From Linyphia triangularis (lineage: Eukaryota; Arthropoda; Arachnida; Araneae; Linyphiidae), in NCBI GenBank assembly GCA_963978545.1, contig OZ021731.1:23518093-23582092 (forward strand): 64,000 bases of DNA, written 5' to 3'. The stretch's first letter is position 1. The number at the start of each line of letters is the position of its first letter. The position numbers were made by a program, and so were the translations under genes. The notes under the pieces were generated by a model. The model was not told where the DNA came from and did no database searches. It was given only the letters and a program-made list of their open reading frames with translations. Below, piece after piece: positions 41,889-52,706 of this stretch.

Positions 41889-43527
41889 CTAAAATAATAA
41901 AACAAGCTGTCTATGTGTCTGTGGCACTGTGGAAAGCTACTTAAAATTGGAGTAGAGCTCTGAAATTTTCAACATAAGAAGTTTAGGTCTTCTAATTTTA
42001 CGTATGTCAAACAGAATGTTAAACTTTTAATTAGTTCTTATTTAATTAACATTTTAATATTTTTTTTTAACAAAAGGACTTCAAATAGAGATACAGCCCT
42101 GAAATTTTCAACATAAGTAGTTTTAGCCTTCTAATTGGACTTTTGAAAAACAAAATGTCAAAATTTCAATTAGTTACTTTAATTAATTTGCTTACTTAAA
42201 ATTTTTTTACAAAATGACTTCTAATAGGGTTACAACTCTGAAATTTTCAACATAAGTAATTTTGACCTTCTTATTGAAATCTTGAAAAACAGAATTTAAA
42301 TTTTTTTGTTGTTTTTTTTAATTAATTTTTTTAATTAATTAATAAGTATTTTACAAAACGGTTTCTAATAGAAGTACAGCTCTGAAATTTTCAACATAAG
42401 TAGCCTTCTAATTGGACTTTTGAAAAACAGAATTTCAAATTTTTATTCAGTTCTTTTAAATTATTTGTTCTATTTAATTAATAACTATTTTACAAAATGA
42501 TTTCCAATAGGGCTACAGTTCTGAAATTTTCAACATAAATAGTTTTGGCCTTTTAATTGGCCTTTTGAAAAACAGAAGTTTACATTTTTCTTTAGTTCTT
42601 TTTAAATTAATTAATATATATTTAACAAAACGATATCTAATAGGGCTACAGCTCTAAAATTTTCAACACAAGTAGTTGTGGCCTCCTAATTGAACTTTTA
42701 AAAAACAAGAATTTTAAATTTTTATTTAGTTCTTTTTTAATTAATTAATAAATATTTTACAGACGATTTCAAATAGGGCTACAGCTCTGAAATTTTCAAC
42801 ATAAGTAGTTTTGGCTTTCTAATTGGACTTTTGAAAAACAAAATTTTAAATTTTTATTTTGTTCTTTTTTAATTAATTTTTTAATTAATTAACAAATATA
42901 TTTTACAACACGATTTCTATTTGGGCCACCGGTTCTGAAATTTTCAACTCAAGTAGTTTTGGCATTCTAATTGGACTATTGAGAAAAAGAATGTTAAAAT
43001 TTTAATTTGTTTTTTGATTAATTTTTTTAATTAATATTTTCACAAAAAGCGACTTCTAATAGGCCTAGAGCTCTGAAAGTTTTAACATAAGTAGTTTTGG
43101 CTTTCTAATTTTGCTTTCCACAAACACGTGTTGAAATAATCCTAAAAGTGTGTTGTATTATTGTATTAACAGGGATTTTTCTTTTGTGTGTCTCGACAGG
43201 GGATAGGCTTCTAATATTAAAGCTTTACGATTAGATTTTAATTAGATTTTAGTGAGTGAAGCGAGCTTATGCTTACGCAACAATGAACCTTTCAGTGAGA
43301 GAAGCGAGCCTATTCATGAATGGTAATGAACCTTTCAACGAGTGAAGTAAGCCTGTACTTATGTGTCAATAAACTTTTCAGAGAAAAAAGCGAACTCGAT
43401 TTTGCATAGCAATGAACCTTCATGCGAGCGAAGCACCAAAAACTGATTTTCGCAACGTAAGGCCTCACAGCTAGCTAAAATATTGCACATGTTAAAATTT
43501 CGTAGCGAAGTACGGGTATTCAGCCAC
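41889..43527 (+). mobile_element. Non-autonomous Helitron-like element, nine-unit array
   Basis: Begins A|TCTAAAATAATAAAACAAGC and ends with the family terminus TTCGTAGCGAAGTACGGGTA then TTCAGC, with CTAG mutated to CCAC. The interior is nine diverged units with a TGAAATTTTCAACA block at 41961, 42100, 42239, 42383, 42522, 42655, 42789, 42936 and 43073, a period of about 139 bp. A unique terminal section with repeated GAGCGAAGC-type motifs follows. There is no Rep/helicase gene. Confidence 0.75.
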
Positions 43528-44344
43528 AGTTCATTATAGTCATATGTATAACTCCTGTAAGTAGCACTTAAGAAAATATGTTGTTTCTACAACTAATCTT
43601 TAAAATTAGTACCACTTTATAAGCAAAACTGAGAAGTAAAATGTGTTAAAAAATTTAATTTAAATTCTTCTTTTATTTCAAGTTATTGTCAGGGCGCTAC
43701 GAATGTTTGATACAAAAAAAAAAAAATATATATCAAAGCATTTTTTTGGTGTCACGCCACCGAAACCCGTAATTTCAATTATCAATAATTGAGAAATAAA
43801 AATGGAAAACGACTTAAATCCAAAAAAAAAGAAAAAATTTTAGGAGAGCCGAAAAATGAAAAACACTCGCATCTAGTACTTAAGGATATAACTAAGTACC
43901 AGATTGAAATTGAACTATTGCTACTGGAGTTCGCACTTCGGGCGTTCTGCATTTTGTTTAGCTTATTAGTCTTTAGAATATTTTTCAGTAAAAAAAAGAT
44001 CTTCGATTTTTTTTGGCACTTAGGTCGTCTTTTATTTCTAGTCTTCCATTGTCGAACTAAAGAATTTGGCGTTTTTTTTTTTTTTTTTTTCTTGTTTTTT
44101 TTTTCTTCTTACCGCCTACGTATTTCGCAGACTATAAATGCTTATTTTTTAAGAATTTCCAATATTTCTTTCCGAAATATATGGAGAAGGTGCGTGTAAT
44201 AAATTAAAAATGGTTATAAATATCTCGTTTGAACATAGTCTATTTTTAGATTTACAATACAAACGGTATTTTAATGAATTTCACACTGATCATATGTAAA
44301 ACTGTTTCCTTTTCCGTTTTGTAGTTAAATGTACTTCAGTAGAA
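43528..44344. other. No recognised gene
   Basis: AT-rich. It contains A and T homopolymers near 43716, 43820 and 44074, and apparent open frames are made of these low-complexity tracts. Confidence 0.5.
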
Positions 44345-44540
44345 TTTTCAAGATAACATTGTAGTTATCAGCAATCCATACTCTCTGTACAGATTTTCTA
44401 TCAATGTAATGGAAAGGCAGTGGAGTAAAATTCTCGTCAACGTATCCAATTCTACGACCAGGAATTTGAGACAAACACATGGGCTTCTCCAGGGAGGGTC
44501 AAGTAAGGGCACACTCTTGTACCCTCCTTTCAGCATTTGA
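44345..44540 (-). pseudogene. Possible further sushi module of the Ig/sushi gene
   Basis: In one minus-strand frame this reads ...SNAERRVQECALT, a TGA stop at 44501-44499, PSLEKPMC, then a linker with PGRRIGYVDEN. A Cys, an aromatic position, a Pro and a final Cys with the spacing stop-8-C matches W-8-C in the sushi exon at 45499-45695. The stop therefore falls exactly where the conserved Trp (TGG) is expected. It could be a real exon with a base error, a decayed exon or a chance match. Splice borders are unclear. Confidence 0.3.
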
Positions 44541-45498
44541 AAATAAAATTTAAGTGGAGAATAGGAATAAAATTCACAGGAAAATATGGAAACATAATAC
44601 GGGTTTTAAATTATTCATTTGAAAGAAAAATAAATGCATTCCTATTAAAAATTTCATTAGGAGATCCAATCAACATTTTTGAAAAATGAAAGTTTGAGCA
44701 TAATTTTTTTTTACGTCTTCGCTGGAAATGTGGGCGGGGGGTGACGTATGTTAAAATTCACATTTGTAACAAGATTCTTCATCCATGAATATAAGAAACT
44801 AAATCATCTTACGACATCGAATATTTTTTTTATCATTCTGTTAACTCTGTCTGCTACTGTGTTAACCAATCTTAAAACTGTTTAACACACTACTTCATGT
44901 TCTATCGTCTTCAAATTCACTGACGTGCTTAGTACAGATTTAAATAAAATGCTTCTTTTAATAATTAAATAAATGACAAATATTATTCTTAATATGCATT
45001 CACTGAGAGCGATTGGTGGCCCTGGTGAGTTGTTTCAGAAATAACAAAACAAATTAAACGAATTCAAGACCTGCAGGCGTTTTTTTTTCTTTCTCAACTT
45101 TACTGATGAGTGCGCACTATATAAACTGCTTAAAAAATTGTAGGATCACCCAACTCTTTTATTTGTAATCAATTACAACAAATGCACATTCAAAATATAT
45201 AAACTGCTTAACAAATTGTAGGATCACCCAACTCTTTTATTTGTAATCAATTACAACAAATGCGCATTCAAAATATACCAATACGAAATTGAAGAAATTT
45301 TACAGAACTGTAAATAGCAATCATGTTGCGATAAAGTGTCAAGCTCACTATCTTGCTGAAAATGCATTATTTCCACTAACTTCTAATCAATAGATATATC
45401 AGCATCAACCAAAACTGAAATACAAAATTTATTTTGATAATTATAACCATACAAACAATAACTCTGATAATCTTGTAAAAGGTTAAATACAAGGTAAA
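44541..45498. other. Probable intron, with a 78-bp tandem duplication
   Basis: AT-rich sequence between candidate exons, containing the duplication at 45119-45276 and a short T/C tract near 45080. Confidence 0.4.
45119..45276. repeat. 78-bp tandem duplication
   Basis: ATAAACTGCTTAA(A/C)AAATTG through AACAAATGC(A/G)CATTC occurs twice at offset 78 with two or three differences, so it is a recent duplication. Confidence 0.9.
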
Positions 45499-45695
45499 TT
45501 ACAAAGTTCTCCGAGCACACATCGGTAGCTTTGCGTGGGTCCACGATCCCTCGAAGCAGCGAGTGAATGCGTTTCCTATAAGCCTCGTGTTGCCCGCACA
45601 TTTAAATGTGATGGTATTATCTCTGTCGTCTCTTTCGAGTATGAGGTTGGGTCTGCCTTTGGTGTCAATAAGAGGACAGCCCCAGAAAGACGGAT
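45499..45695 (-). CDS. hig: Sushi (CCP) exon of Hikaru genki-like gene
   Basis: Acceptor T14-AACAG precedes the exon start at 45695, in phase 1 as for the other exons. The product PSFWGCPLIDTKGRPNLIL... holds the four sushi cysteines (GCPLID, FKCAG, TRCFEGSW, LPMC) and the conserved Trp. The frame ends RRTL-stop (TAA 45501-45499). Either the gene ends here, or a donor lies in CTTTGTAATT just before the stop. A complement-control domain binds proteins in the extracellular space. In Drosophila, Hig organises the matrix of cholinergic synaptic clefts. Gene identity rests on the Ig-plus-sushi arrangement. Confidence 0.7.
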
Positions 45696-45839
45696 CTGTT
45701 AAAAAAAAAAAAAAATTAAAAGTGAGTGATTTGAACTATCTGTTGACATTGTTTTTAAAATTTTATGAAAATCACATTTGAAAAAACAAAGTGCGGTTAT
45801 TAATTTCCCAGACTGACCTAATATCTCGGGAAAACATTA

Positions 45840-46500
45840 TGTCAATAACATACTCATTAAATGTGTTTTAAAGTAATCTCTGTCTGCTGTAATGCACTTC
45901 TGTGCTCGGCTGTAAAAGTTTCAGAAACGACTTTTAAAATCTTGTTTCGGATTGCTCTTCAATTCTGACGTCACTGTTGTCTTGATGTCTTCAACATCCT
46001 CAAAACTTGTTTCCTGCAGCAAGTTTTTCAGTTTTGGAAAACATTATGTCAATAACATACTCATTTAATGTGTTTTTAAGCAATCTCTATTGGCTGTAAT
46101 GCATTCCTGTGCTCGGCTGTAAAAGTTTCAGAAACAACTTTTAAAGTCTTTTTTCTGATTGCTCTTCAATTCTGACGACTCTGTTTTCTTGATGTCTTCA
46201 AAATCATCAAAACTTGTTTCCTGCAGCAAATTTTTCAGTTTTGGAAACAAGAAAAAGATTACAGGTGCTAAGTTCAGAGTGTACGGAGGATGATTATTCT
46301 CCCCGACCTCATGCTGGGTCAAAAGCACTTAACAGATAGGGCTTGGTATTCTCCTACAAAAGAAGCCAACTCCCTTTTTTGTTGAAAACGAGGATTTACT
46401 CTGCGAAATATTTGTCGAAGTCAGGCAAGAACTTCGGCGTAAAACTGCCCTGTGACACTTTTGCCAGATGGAAGAAATTGAAAATGAGTGAGCAAGGTTG
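45840..46500 (-). pseudogene. Mariner transposase relic with tandem C-terminal duplicate
   Basis: Minus-strand pieces run from FQFLPSGKSVTGQFYAEVL (about 46490-46425), through HPPYTLNLAPVIFFLFPKLK (about 46280), to SFDDFEDIKKTE and KKDFKSCF (about 46130). This order is that of a mariner transposase. The third catalytic Asp of the SPDLAPCD motif is replaced (LNLAPVI). The C-terminal segment is duplicated in tandem at 45840-46030, offset about 207 bp. The copy is old and non-functional and lies in an intron of the Ig/sushi gene. Confidence 0.8.
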
Positions 46501-46618
46501 AAGATATCGAAGACATCAAAAAAAGCGTGACGTCAGAATTGAAGAAAATTCTAAAAAAGGACTTTAAAAGTTGTTGCCAAAACTTGTACAGCCGAGCATA
46601 GAAATGCACTACGGCAGA
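46490..46618 (+). pseudogene. Opposite-strand mariner fragment
   Basis: Plus strand reads VEDIEDIKKSVTSELKKI, then KKDFKSCCQN and CTTAD. It is the same C-terminal stretch as in the minus-strand relic at its left, so the two are inverted relative to each other, with the region before the fragment rearranged. Confidence 0.75.
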
Positions 46619-48153
46619 TGAAAAGATTGAATAAAAATATATTAAATGGTTGTATAATTAACATAAACAGGTCGGAAATTAATATAATATTTTCCACAGT
46701 ATTAAGATAAATCCTGTAAAATAGTAGCTTCACCTTGTAGTTGTAAACAACATTGTTTGGCGACATTTGTTGACGCACTGATTATATTTGGCATCTACAG
46801 ATGACTTTTGGAATCGACTCATGGATGTTTGATTTAATATTTTACCCTGGTCAATGCTTTGAAGTTATAGATAAATTTGGTTTGAATAACTTGTTTTATA
46901 TAAATCAGTTTAATCGATCCTTGAACTGAAAACTTGTCCTTACAGTTCTGTGTACATCCACTGTTATTCTATTAAATACCCTGCACTAAATGGGGGACAC
47001 AAATTACTTAGACAATGGAGTTCAAAATAAGCAAAAAGGGGCTGTATGCTACATTACTACGTGTACTATTCTTTATATATACAAAATTGCAGGGTGATTA
47101 TAAATTAGTTAGTCGATGGAGTACGGAGCTGTTTCTTATAACTGACCTATAAAACTATGCATAATCAGCCAGTCGTTAAGCATACATACTGGCATGGTAG
47201 ATATAAATTTTTTCAATAAAACGAATACTTTATCGCATTATATCTCTGTTATGTCGCATTTTAAAATTGCATTGGAACCCCATTGACTAGTTTGTTTCCA
47301 CCTTGTGTTTCATGTACAAACAGACGTAGAAATTTTGCAATAGATGCTTATTTTTTAAATGGGAAACAGCATTCGAATATTTTAGAATCATTAATAGTTT
47401 GAAGTTGTCTCACAGAAGTACCGCTTCTTTAGTACTATATTATTCGGATAAATAAAAAAATTTCCACTATTGTCAGACAAAAAGGGAGTATAAAAATCCC
47501 TTAAATGGTAGGACATATGATAGACGAAATTGAACCTAAAATACTTAGGCTGTGTGACGCTTTGCTTGCACTGCTTGCCAAGACTAACATTTTGTTTGAG
47601 TTTTATAAGATACAAAACACACTTTCGTTTAACATCCCAGGTAGCACAGCGATATTGGTTAAAGTCGAAAACAGGGATTCTGGGAAGATTGACCAGTTCA
47701 TGCCGAATTTCGAGCATCTCCCCGAAATACACGATTTTTTTTTTTTAATTAAACACGTCAAAATCATTGCAAAATAGATTTCTTTTACCTCCTCTGTCCT
47801 TTCTTATAACATTATATTTCAATTTTAAAACTCTGCATCAGCATTTCAAAACTTCCAGTATATTTCACCCAGTACTCAGCGAGATTCACCAAGATCCGTA
47901 CCAACGACCAGTCTACAACAGTTCACATCGGGATTGGTCAGTGTCGAATCGATATTAGCTAGCGTCTATGTGCTACTGAGAATAGCATGGTCTGCTTGGA
48001 AATTTTGATATCCTCTTCTTATTTACATATCACGACACTCGTAAGGAAGTTATAACTTTAACTACTTACTCGATTAGTTCAGTACTTACTTTACAATAGC
48101 TCCCATTTACAATAATAAATTCGTTCAATGAGCAATGAGATAATTGGGCTCAC
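46619..48153. other. Probable intron of Ig/sushi gene
   Basis: No further exon was recognised. A frame near 47500-47740 is open on both strands, but it contains no cysteine pattern of a sushi module. Confidence 0.4.
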
Positions 48154-48354
48154 CCTCCTGTGGGCACTCTTCTCGTGTTGGAGCGGGTCTGGACCAAGTT
48201 CCGTCTGCCCGGCATAGAGCCGTGATCTTCAATCCATTCTTGCATAGGAACTCCACCGGTGTAGACAGGATTCTATATTCACCGTCAGGATGTGGTCTGT
48301 AGTAGGCATTGCTGGGTGCCTCGTCGTCCAAAGGTATAGGAGGACATTGTACGT
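48154..48354 (-). CDS. hig: Sushi (CCP) exon of Hikaru genki-like gene
   Basis: Acceptor TTCTTCCAG before 48354 and donor G|GTGAGC after 48154 define a 201-bp exon with phase-1 borders on both sides, the usual symmetry of sushi modules. It encodes VQCPPIPLDDEAPSN..., FLCKNG, ALCRADGTWSRPAP and EECPQEG: four cysteines with a Trp and Pro-rich end, as in complement-control domains. It follows the Ig exon by about 0.8 kb of intron containing a MITE. Confidence 0.8.
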
Positions 48355-49166
48355 CTGGAAGAAGAGTTTGGTGTCTGATTGGTATGTTTTAATTAGGAAT
48401 TAAAATTTATAGGGTATAAGATGCAGACAATTGATAAAGCGATTTCGTCGTGTTTGATGACTTTTGTCGATACATAAATTCGAGGCCTATTCTAAGCAAA
48501 GTTTACGACTGTCCGAATTCCTTCCTCATCCTTAAAAAAATAGTGTATAATAAAGTCAAACAATGGCATAAGCAGTATATATTTGAGGTGATGGTATTTT
48601 GGATGTTTTGAATTTAGCAATAATGTTGTCAGACAAAGTTTACCATTCAATTCGATATGGTGAAAATTTATATCGGTATTTATTTAGGTGGCAATCATTC
48701 ATCTAGATGTTTAGAAATTTTATCTCTGAAGCAATTTAAATGTGCAGTTAGTGTTAGTTCTATAGCGATTATTGGTACTTACGTATTAACGCCACCGCAG
48801 GTTACAGATTTGGCGGTTTTTAAGTGCCGCCAATCTACAACTAAAATTTTTGCGACAAATTATAAAATAAAACACTTTATTTAAAATCAAAACACTTTAC
48901 TGGCGGCACTTAAAAACCACCAAATCTGTAGCTGCGGTGGCATTAATACGTCAGTACCCGATTATTTTACAAGTAAACCATCAAAGTTTAGTAAAAAGAA
49001 CTAGCGACACAAACATTACCATAGCATTAGTGACCCATAATATTAGTTCTCATTGAAAATACACGTGGTTCGGTTGGTTTCCAAGAGGGAAATGGGGAAG
49101 TAGGGCTTAGGGTTAGGAATTCTTTGATAAGTTTTTAACAGGTAAAGTTTATTTTACAAAACCTAC
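48355..49166. other. Intron between Ig and first sushi exon
   Basis: Carries the 185-bp MITE at 48774-48958. Nothing else is recognised. Confidence 0.6.
48774..48958. mobile_element. 185-bp MITE with 8-bp target duplication
   Basis: The ends GGTACTTACGTATTAA and its near-complement form inverted repeats of about 60 bp, including GCCACCGCAG and TTTTTAAGTGCCGCCA. Perfect 8-bp duplicates CGATTATT flank it (48766-48773 and 48959-48966). An 8-bp duplication suggests the hAT or P superfamily. There is no coding capacity. Confidence 0.85.
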
Positions 49167-49532
49167 CTTTAACAATGACAGTGATTGAATTAAACTTTTT
49201 TCTTGGTGTTACACACATATACACTCCACTATCCTGCGTCGAGGCAACAGGTACAGAAGCAGTAATTCTGTTCGGTCCAAGTCGTGTATTAGGCAAGCTT
49301 TGGTAATTTGTCTCTAATCCAATACTGGATATTTCCCCCTTCTTGTGCATAGGTATAAATCTCCACGTTGCGGGTCCCCACACCGATTCTGGAAAGAGAC
49401 ATTCCAGGGTGAATCCTGCTCTGGGATATACAATGAGATCTCCTCTTGAACTGGTACCTGTCATGCTGAAAGCTTTATCCACTGTGTCTTGGTTGATGAG
49501 TATGCTTGGAATAATGTCTCTCAACTTGTCGG
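49167..49532 (-). CDS. hig: Ig-domain exon of Hikaru genki-like gene
   Basis: Acceptor TATTTCCAG ends at 49533 and donor AAAG|GTAGGT starts at 49166. The exon is 366 bp with phase-1 borders. It encodes an immunoglobulin-like domain: first Cys in FTLECLFPES, Trp in GPATWRF and second Cys in the DSGVYMC motif. An RGD tripeptide lies ahead (SSRGDLIVYP), and the preceding DIIPSIL...DTVDKAF region is also present. Drosophila Hig is a secreted synaptic protein with an Ig domain, an RGD and several sushi domains, and this exon with the downstream sushi exons reproduces that layout. The signal-peptide exon was not found. A different Ig/sushi protein is possible. Confidence 0.8.
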
Positions 49533-50274
<742 letters not shown>

Positions 50275-50845
50275 GCGATATGATGGTTAAAGCACATATC
50301 ATACATCTTAACATTATGACCAGACTCAATTTAGCCTCACATGGTGACAAAGTGAACACCGAAATTATATTTAAAAAAAAAGGGGGTTGTAGGATTAAAA
50401 AAAATAAAAAAAATAATAATAATAAATAAATAAATAAAAATAGAGGAAAAAGTTATTGAAATTTCCGAAAACATTGAAACAAAAAAGATGAGTTTCAAAC
50501 CGATTTTGGCCTACAAAAATAAACAAACGTCCTTACCAAACTAAGATATTGATCTTGAAACGTATTATATTATATGATTTGGGATGTTTCGACTTAAAAG
50601 TCTACATTGGTTTGAACTTCATTACATAATTCTTTCTATTTCTAAATAATTTAAATCCTTTCTTTTTTCATTTCATCATTTGGTGATAAATAGAAGCGAT
50701 AATCTTCTTATTAAGATTCATATAAATCTGTCAAGTCGCTAAAAACAGGTTTGTTATCATTTCGGTGTTCATTTTTAGCCTTCACATCTGGCCAAATTGA
50801 GCCGGGTCGTAATGTTAAGATATGATGCATGCTTTGTTTGGGTAA
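50275..50845. mobile_element. MITE-like element with about 85-bp inverted ends
   Basis: The left arm (about 50275-50365: ATCATACATCTTAACATTA, CTCAATTT, GAACACCGAAAT) reappears inverted at about 50757-50840 (ATTTCGGTGTTC, AAATTGAG, TAATGTTAAGATATGATG). The centre is A-rich and non-coding. Exact termini and target duplication were not resolved. Confidence 0.65.
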
Positions 50846-51158
50846 ATCCATTATAATATTATTGTGTAATCTCAAACCAGAAAGATAAGGAAGTCAATTT
50901 AACATAGGGAGATGAGTAGGGTGGAGTGATCCCAATGTTCTCAAATTTTAACTTAAAATCAGTGTCCATAGCGCCTACTGGCATTTTCTACCACCAAATA
51001 CGGAACAATAAGAATGCGCAATAGGAACGCGTCCACCATTAGTCACAAGCTCTGTTAAATAGAGCTTTTGTTGACGTTCGTTGATCTATCGTCTCCGTAC
51101 CATTCGCTGTAAATTTTCCTTTTTAAATTCATTTTGCCTTTTTTTCAAATTGTAGAAA
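50846..51158. other. No recognised gene
   Basis: Short anonymous stretch upstream of the ZBED-like fragment. Confidence 0.4.
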
Positions 51159-51159
51159 C

Positions 51160-51350
51160 ATGGCATCGACTTCGGTCAAAAGGAAAAGAAGATTTGAGGA
51201 TGGAAATCGTGAATTTTAGAAAGAATGGACTGAATTGTTTGTGAGGATAGTTCTCAGTGTGTCTGAGAATAATTTTCCTAACACAGCAACTATTTGCTCA
51301 AACATACTTGCTTCTACTCATCACCATTTTGTTATGCTTGTATAGTAGTC
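51160..51350 (+). pseudogene. Possible hAT/ZBED-type protein fragment
   Basis: ATG at 51160 opens MASTSVKRKRRFEDGNREF, then a stop and KEWTELF. This resembles the start of hAT-derived proteins of the GTF2IRD2/ZBED class, which begin with a basic KRK motif and an ENRxFxEEWT-like stretch. The zinc finger and transposase are not visible and the frame is broken. Confidence 0.35.
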
Positions 51351-52484
51351 ATGAATTAATTTTGCATCTCTTCGGCTGTGTCATGTACAGCCTAAAAACG
51401 TTTGACAATTTTGAGTCGCTTAAAAAAATCTAGGTCTTCATTCCCAAACCATCCGGATAGGAATGTTAGATATGAGTTGAAATTTTCAAGAATTTAAAAA
51501 GCTCAATGCTAATAGAGCAATTAAAGTAGTCGACTTCTTTGTCTAAAAAAGTATGAGTTCTTTCCAAGTGGCCTTCAATCTTGTACGTTTTCTTCCTCGC
51601 TATCTCAAAAAGCTTGCTCAGATCTTTATCACTATTTTGTTCGAAAGACAGTAGTGTAGTAGCCATATTTATTTTTATTTATTTGGATAAAGTTAAAATT
51701 AAAAAAAAAAAAGAAAAAAAAGTAACTTTCTTTGGATTCGAATTCTGCAAATGATTTAACCTTAGATAATGCCACCTACGAAAAGTCTCATAAGTTTTTT
51801 CTTAATCAAAGTTTTTACCTACTACAAATCTTGGTTTGGGACCAAATATAGCCTCACGAGAAATAAGTTCAAGACAACTGGTATTTATTTTAAATTTGAC
51901 GAATCAAGACTATAATTTTATTCAACAATTTTGGACCATCCTGTCTTAATATTTTTAAGCATGCAGATTCTGGACCAATAGTTGAACACATTTTGCAATT
52001 AAAAACCGTCATCAGTATTACTGCTGAAATAGCAGCTAGACTATTAAGATCTGTTTCACATTGTTATTCAAACTAACTACAGAATCCTCTCAAATGATAA
52101 ATATTTCATGCACATGTTTTGCAGACTTATCGTACATGTAAAGACATACAAATCAAGGCTTCTATTGATTTCAATAGTTTCATTTCAATCAGTTTTCAGC
52201 ATCTTTACAAATATTTACTGTTGAAAATGGTATTTATTTTAAATGTTAATAAATTTAATTTCGTTGTATCTTTTGTTTTCTTTTTTGAGATACCATTCAC
52301 TGAACATTTTGAACGCATCATGCATCACAACCTACAGCTCCGTATAATAATAATAATAATTAGAAAAAATTAAATTGGAACTTTACTTTGAAGTATTTAA
52401 ATACAAATTAATTCTACGTACAACAAAATATGTTCTAAAGTAATTTTACTCGCTTATTGTTGAATTTTGCAGTTTTTTTGTAGA
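51351..52484. other. No recognised gene
   Basis: A 66-codon minus-strand frame with ATG (51666-51466) is not recognised. AT-rich otherwise. Confidence 0.4.
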
Positions 52485-52670
52485 AAAATATCGATTTATC
52501 AGGCCCAGTCCACGAAAAATCAATTTGTATCTCTACATTTTTAAAACTAGCTTCTGAAGTATAATTTGTGGCCAGGAATATTAATTACGAAACGATACAA
52601 AAAAAATTCTTGAACAAACCATTCTAAACTTATTACTGAGGGGGGGGGAAATAATTTTTTTGAGAAAACA

Positions 52671-52706
<36 letters not shown>

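Noticed and set aside
43789..44199. 136-codon plus-strand frame
   Set aside because: Built mostly from poly-Lys and poly-Phe homopolymer tracts. No domain is visible.
47391..47777. Additional exon of the Ig/sushi gene
   Set aside because: Frames are open on both strands, but none shows the four-cysteine sushi spacing or convincing splice borders.
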